A DNA stretch of 64,000 nucleotides from Pseudomonadota bacterium (GTDB lineage: Bacteria > Pseudomonadota > Alphaproteobacteria > Micropepsales > Micropepsaceae): contig JAFEEQ010000002.1 in the NCBI GenBank assembly GCA_018241025.1, forward strand, positions 45,604-109,603, given 5' to 3'. Position numbers and translations under genes: made by a program. Positions 61,696 through 64,000 of the stretch are shown here, piece after piece. The notes beneath the pieces are model-generated. The model made no database searches. It was not told the origin of the DNA and saw only the letters and a list, made by a program, of their open reading frames with translations. Each line of letters opens with the position of its first letter. Positions within the stretch are counted from its first letter, which is position 1.

Positions 61696-61835
61696 GCGCA
61701 TGGCCCGCAGCCGGCAATCGGGACGTTCTAGTCCCTTGGGACGAGAGTCGACGAAATGCTAGCCCCGTAAAAAGGGGGAAGGCTTGGGATCGTCACTCGG
61801 TAAGTTGTGGCGATCGGATTTGAGTTGGGGGGCAT

Positions 61836-62312
61836 ATGAAGTTTGCAAACATCGCGCTGGCCCGTCTCGCCTGCATGGCGACGACCGGGTGCGCATACAT
61901 CATGAGAGGCACGTCTCAGACCATCGAGATCACCACGCCGCGCGTCTATCGCGCCGACTGCACGCTCACGCGCGGCAGCCGGACCTGGACGATCACGACG
62001 CCGACGGTACTCAAGGTTTCCAAATCGCGCGAAGAAATCGATGTCGACTGTACCGCGCCCGGCAAGCCGACTCAGAACGGCTTCATCGAGAGCTTCAATG
62101 GCCGGCTGCGCGACGAATGCCTCAACGTGCACCTGTTCGCCAACCTTGCAGAAGCCAGACGGATCATCGAAGCATGGAAGATCGACTACAACATCAGACG
62201 ACCACACTCGAGCATAACGGGGAGCACGTCACGACTAAGACCGTCGCCGGAACGTCACACTCTCCGTATGACCTTCATCCCAACTGCGGCCCGGAAGGTC
62301 TTGGTCCGTTGA
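61836..62312 (+). pseudogene. Lipoprotein ORF fused to an IS3 transposase remnant
   Basis: A 158-codon open frame. Residues 1 to about 74 look like a lipoprotein (lipobox ATTGC, Cys19; then [12 protein letters not shown] and a Cys-rich beta region). From about residue 75 it becomes the C-terminal part of an IS3-family Orf[21 protein letters not shown] (the last DDE residue, Glu, near residue 84) and [14 protein letters not shown]. The join is near nt 62050-62064. The lipoprotein lost its own C-terminus; whether the chimera is made is unknown. Confidence 0.75.
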
Positions 62313-62340
62313 TTGAAATCATCCATAAAGTGCGAAGCTG
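62058..62340 (+). mobile_element. IS3-family transposase remnant
   Basis: Only the last DDE-region segment of an IS3 (IS407/IS2-like) OrfB remains, running from within the lipoprotein ORF to about 62230 in recognisable frame. The first two catalytic Asp residues, OrfA and the left terminal repeat are absent, so it cannot transpose. The right edge is not clear; 62345 is the stop of the next gene. Confidence 0.7.
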
Positions 62341-62344
62341 ACGA

Positions 62345-62935
62345 CTAGGCTTTTCCGCGCCGGCTCCCGCCGCCAATGAGTTCGGCCGCGAGCAACGCCG
62401 CCTCTCGAACCGCGGACGATTTGTCTTGCCCAAGCTTGTCGAGAGTCCGCTGAACCGAGGCTGAAATAGGCTTACTTGAATTTACATACCCGATAGCGAA
62501 CGCAATACTAGCGCGTACAGACGGAGACCGATCACCGGCGTAGCCCAATAAGCTAACTACTTCCTTTCTAGATCTCAATTGACCTAGTGAGGTAATGATT
62601 ACGGATTTTACTTGGGAACTTGTCTCGACATCGAGTGCTTTTAGTAGGGCACGCGCAGACTGCCGGACAAGCAGCCGTTTAGGTGTTCCCAATTGACCAA
62701 GTATGAATGCAGCTACTTCACGCGTCCGAGCATGCTTGTTCGCCAAGAGAGCGACTGTGCGCTTGAAGGTGGCAGCCCCCCCTCGAAGCTGTAACTCCCT
62801 GGCCGCAGCACTTCTTACGATGACACTTTTGTCTTCAAGGAAGTCAAATAGATGTTCTGACTTGTACGCTTTAATGGCAGTCGCCACTAGCATACGGATC
62901 GCTTCGCCCTTGGAATCCACGCCAGAATCAATCAA
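62345..62935 (-). CDS. HEAT-repeat protein, possible RHS immunity protein
   Basis: A 196-residue all-helical protein with about five HEAT-like repeats: EDKSVIVRSAAARELQLRGG near 34-53, LLANKHARTREVAAFILGQLG near 63-83, DVETSSQVKSVIITSLGQLR, and DRSPSVRASIAFAIGYVNSS. TTG start with GGAGG 5 nt upstream. The gene is visibly more A+T-rich than the window average. It lies directly downstream of the RHS tip on the same strand, the usual place of an immunity gene (inference). Confidence 0.7.
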   Translation of the reverse strand: MIDSGVDSKGEAIRMLVATAIKAYKSEHLFDFLEDKSVIVRSAAARELQLRGGAATFKRTVALLANKHARTREVAAFILGQLGTPKRLLVRQSARALLKALDVETSSQVKSVIITSLGQLRSRKEVVSLLGYAGDRSPSVRASIAFAIGYVNSSKPISASVQRTLDKLGQDKSSAVREAALLAAELIGGGSRRGKA

Positions 62936-63136
62936 TCCTTCCTCCGAATTTGACGCGCTAGTTACCGCCGTTTTCGCCTACAACCCCACGCTTTCTGAGT
63001 GGCTATCACTTGGTCTCGCCGAAACCGGCTTTTGTTTTTATCCAGCCACGAGCAGCGATCATCTGGTTCCTTTCCGCACATTCGTTGACCGGAGGCGTAG
63101 TCGTTATACTCTCCTACAATTTGGGTATCAGCAACA

Positions 63137-64000
63137 TTACCCTTTTGCTGTCATAAGATAAATTAGCTCTTCGATAGTAGAGCCCACGGCATAACCCGCT
63201 TCAGCACCCTCATATGCACCATAAGCTGTGCCACCTCCTGGCTCCGCTGCAGACCCCAGTGCACCACCAAAGGCGCCGCCTATGATCTCGCCGATCGTGC
63301 CACCTACCGGCCCGGTACCCGCTTGGTCGTAACCTAGTATTGGGCTTCCGTTAACATACGCATACGTATTGATCCCACCCGCCAACCCAATCGGATCGCT
63401 CTCGACATATCTTCCGATGCTCGGATCGTAGTATCTAAACCAGTTCTGGTTCAGCGCGGTCTCGGGATCGACATACTGTCCGGGGAAGCGCAGCGGCATG
63501 GCGACCGTGCCGGTCACGGAAGTCGGATTGCCGAAGGGATCGAACACGCCGTCCCACACCACCGCCGCCGAGCCGTCCGTGATCTTCTGCGGCCGGTTCA
63601 GCTGGTCGGCATGGATGTAGTACACCATCGGGCTCATCCCGCTGTGATCAATGAGGGCGACAGGCATGTCGTCGAGCCAGATGTATTCGCGGAGCGCCGC
63701 CCCGGTGCTCGCGTCGGCTTCCTCGATCAGGTGCCCGGCACGGTCATAGACGAACTGGATGGTCGAGCCCGATGCCGTCTTCGCCGCGCGCTCCTCCAGC
63801 GCGTTGTAGACGTAGGAGCCCACGGCCGTGCCGTTCAGCTTGGCCGTCACCAACCGCGAAGCATCGTTGTAGGTGTAGCCGTAGTCGTTCGAGGGATCGC
63901 GGGTGTCGTCCGTTATCGATCCGTCCGCGGCATAGGTGAGGCTCTGCACATTGGTGCCGGTCGTGTGACCGTGCCGAGCCGGTTCGACGTCGAGGGATAG
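63137..64000 (-). CDS. RHS repeat-associated core protein, C-terminal part (partial)
   Basis: The minus strand is open from 64000 to a stop at 63137. It has YD-type repeats (DYGYTYNDASRLVTAKLNG; QFVYDRAGHLIEEADASTG), then the RHS core motif FRYYDPSIGRYVESDPIGLA near 63385-63450, and a 60-residue Gly-rich tip (GEIIGGAFGGALGS) ending EELIYLMTAKG. RHS proteins carry variable toxin tips after this core. The tip is short and hydrophobic, more like a pore- or membrane-acting end than a nuclease. The 5' part lies outside the window. Confidence 0.85.
   Translation of the reverse strand, partial: LSLDVEPARHGHTTGTNVQSLTYAADGSITDDTRDPSNDYGYTYNDASRLVTAKLNGTAVGSYVYNALEERAAKTASGSTIQFVYDRAGHLIEEADASTGAALREYIWLDDMPVALIDHSGMSPMVYYIHADQLNRPQKITDGSAAVVWDGVFDPFGNPTSVTGTVAMPLRFPGQYVDPETALNQNWFRYYDPSIGRYVESDPIGLAGGINTYAYVNGSPILGYDQAGTGPVGGTIGEIIGGAFGGALGSAAEPGGGTAYGAYEGAEAGYAVGSTIEELIYLMTAKG

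Noticed and set aside
62058..62312. Functional IS3 transposase
   Set aside because: Only the last catalytic segment remains; OrfA, the two Asp residues and the terminal repeat are missing.

Overview
The window is high-GC, gene-dense chromosomal DNA of an alphaproteobacterium. This rests on the ECF RpoE-ChrR pair, an Mla-type operon with a STAS-MlaE permease and auxiliary lipoprotein, short DUF1328/DUF6249/DUF6481 proteins, an EF-G paralogue, and palindromic intergenic repeats typical of the class. I cannot fix order or genus.

Layout. 1-3355: right end of an integrative element: AlpA-like regulator, unknown ORF, DUF1778/GNAT toxin-antitoxin pair and large serine recombinase, joined by 4-nt overlaps and ending inside a tRNA-Ser(GGA) gene. 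3458-6978: membrane protein and a lipid-linked sugar/lipid A-type module (LAB_N protein, GT2, divergent GT83). 7401-11369: tight operon of a lysine 2,3-aminomutase-like radical SAM enzyme, two D-Ala-D-Ala-ligase-like ATP-grasp proteins and a cysteine-cluster protein; this is the best candidate for an undescribed pathway. 11366-22797: APH-like kinase, CoA-transferase, exported methyltransferase, LemA/TPM-domain/zinc-peptidase block, EF-G-like GTPase, exported carbonic-anhydrase-like protein and CVNH protein. 22922-30975: CPBP protease, P450 coupled to a rubredoxin too short for ordinary ORF calling, aminotransferase, small envelope proteins, an orphan TolC-type lipoprotein and an aldo/keto reductase.

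31047-33161: ChrR/RpoE pair diverging from a DUF1365 gene with an ECF-type promoter and almost no leader. 33127-36586: acyl-CoA cluster (two dehydrogenase subunits, the second lacking its middle domain; thiolase-like protein; DUF35 partner), resembling the logic of steroid side-chain degradation. 36632-46458: two-component system with a small exported basic protein, SRAP-like protein, methyltransferase, SDR, ABC-F, tandem VOC protein and Kdo hydroxylase-like protein, with several families of palindromic repeats between genes. 46462-53203: patatin and a retrograde phospholipid transport operon continuing into a lipase-like hydrolase and a phospholipase C, so a lipid-remodelling theme. 53330-61695: PhyH oxygenase, DUF6481, Uup-like ABC-F, DUF3857 transglutaminase, and a serine hydrolase/DUF6249/sigma factor/membrane protein operon.

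61836-64000: accessory DNA: a lipoprotein ORF fused to an IS3 transposase remnant, an AT-richer HEAT-repeat gene and the C-terminal tip of an RHS protein leaving the right edge. RHS plus HEAT protein is a possible effector/immunity pair.

Starts were chosen from Shine-Dalgarno spacing, overlaps and family N-termini. All functions are inferred from sequence; no database search was run.
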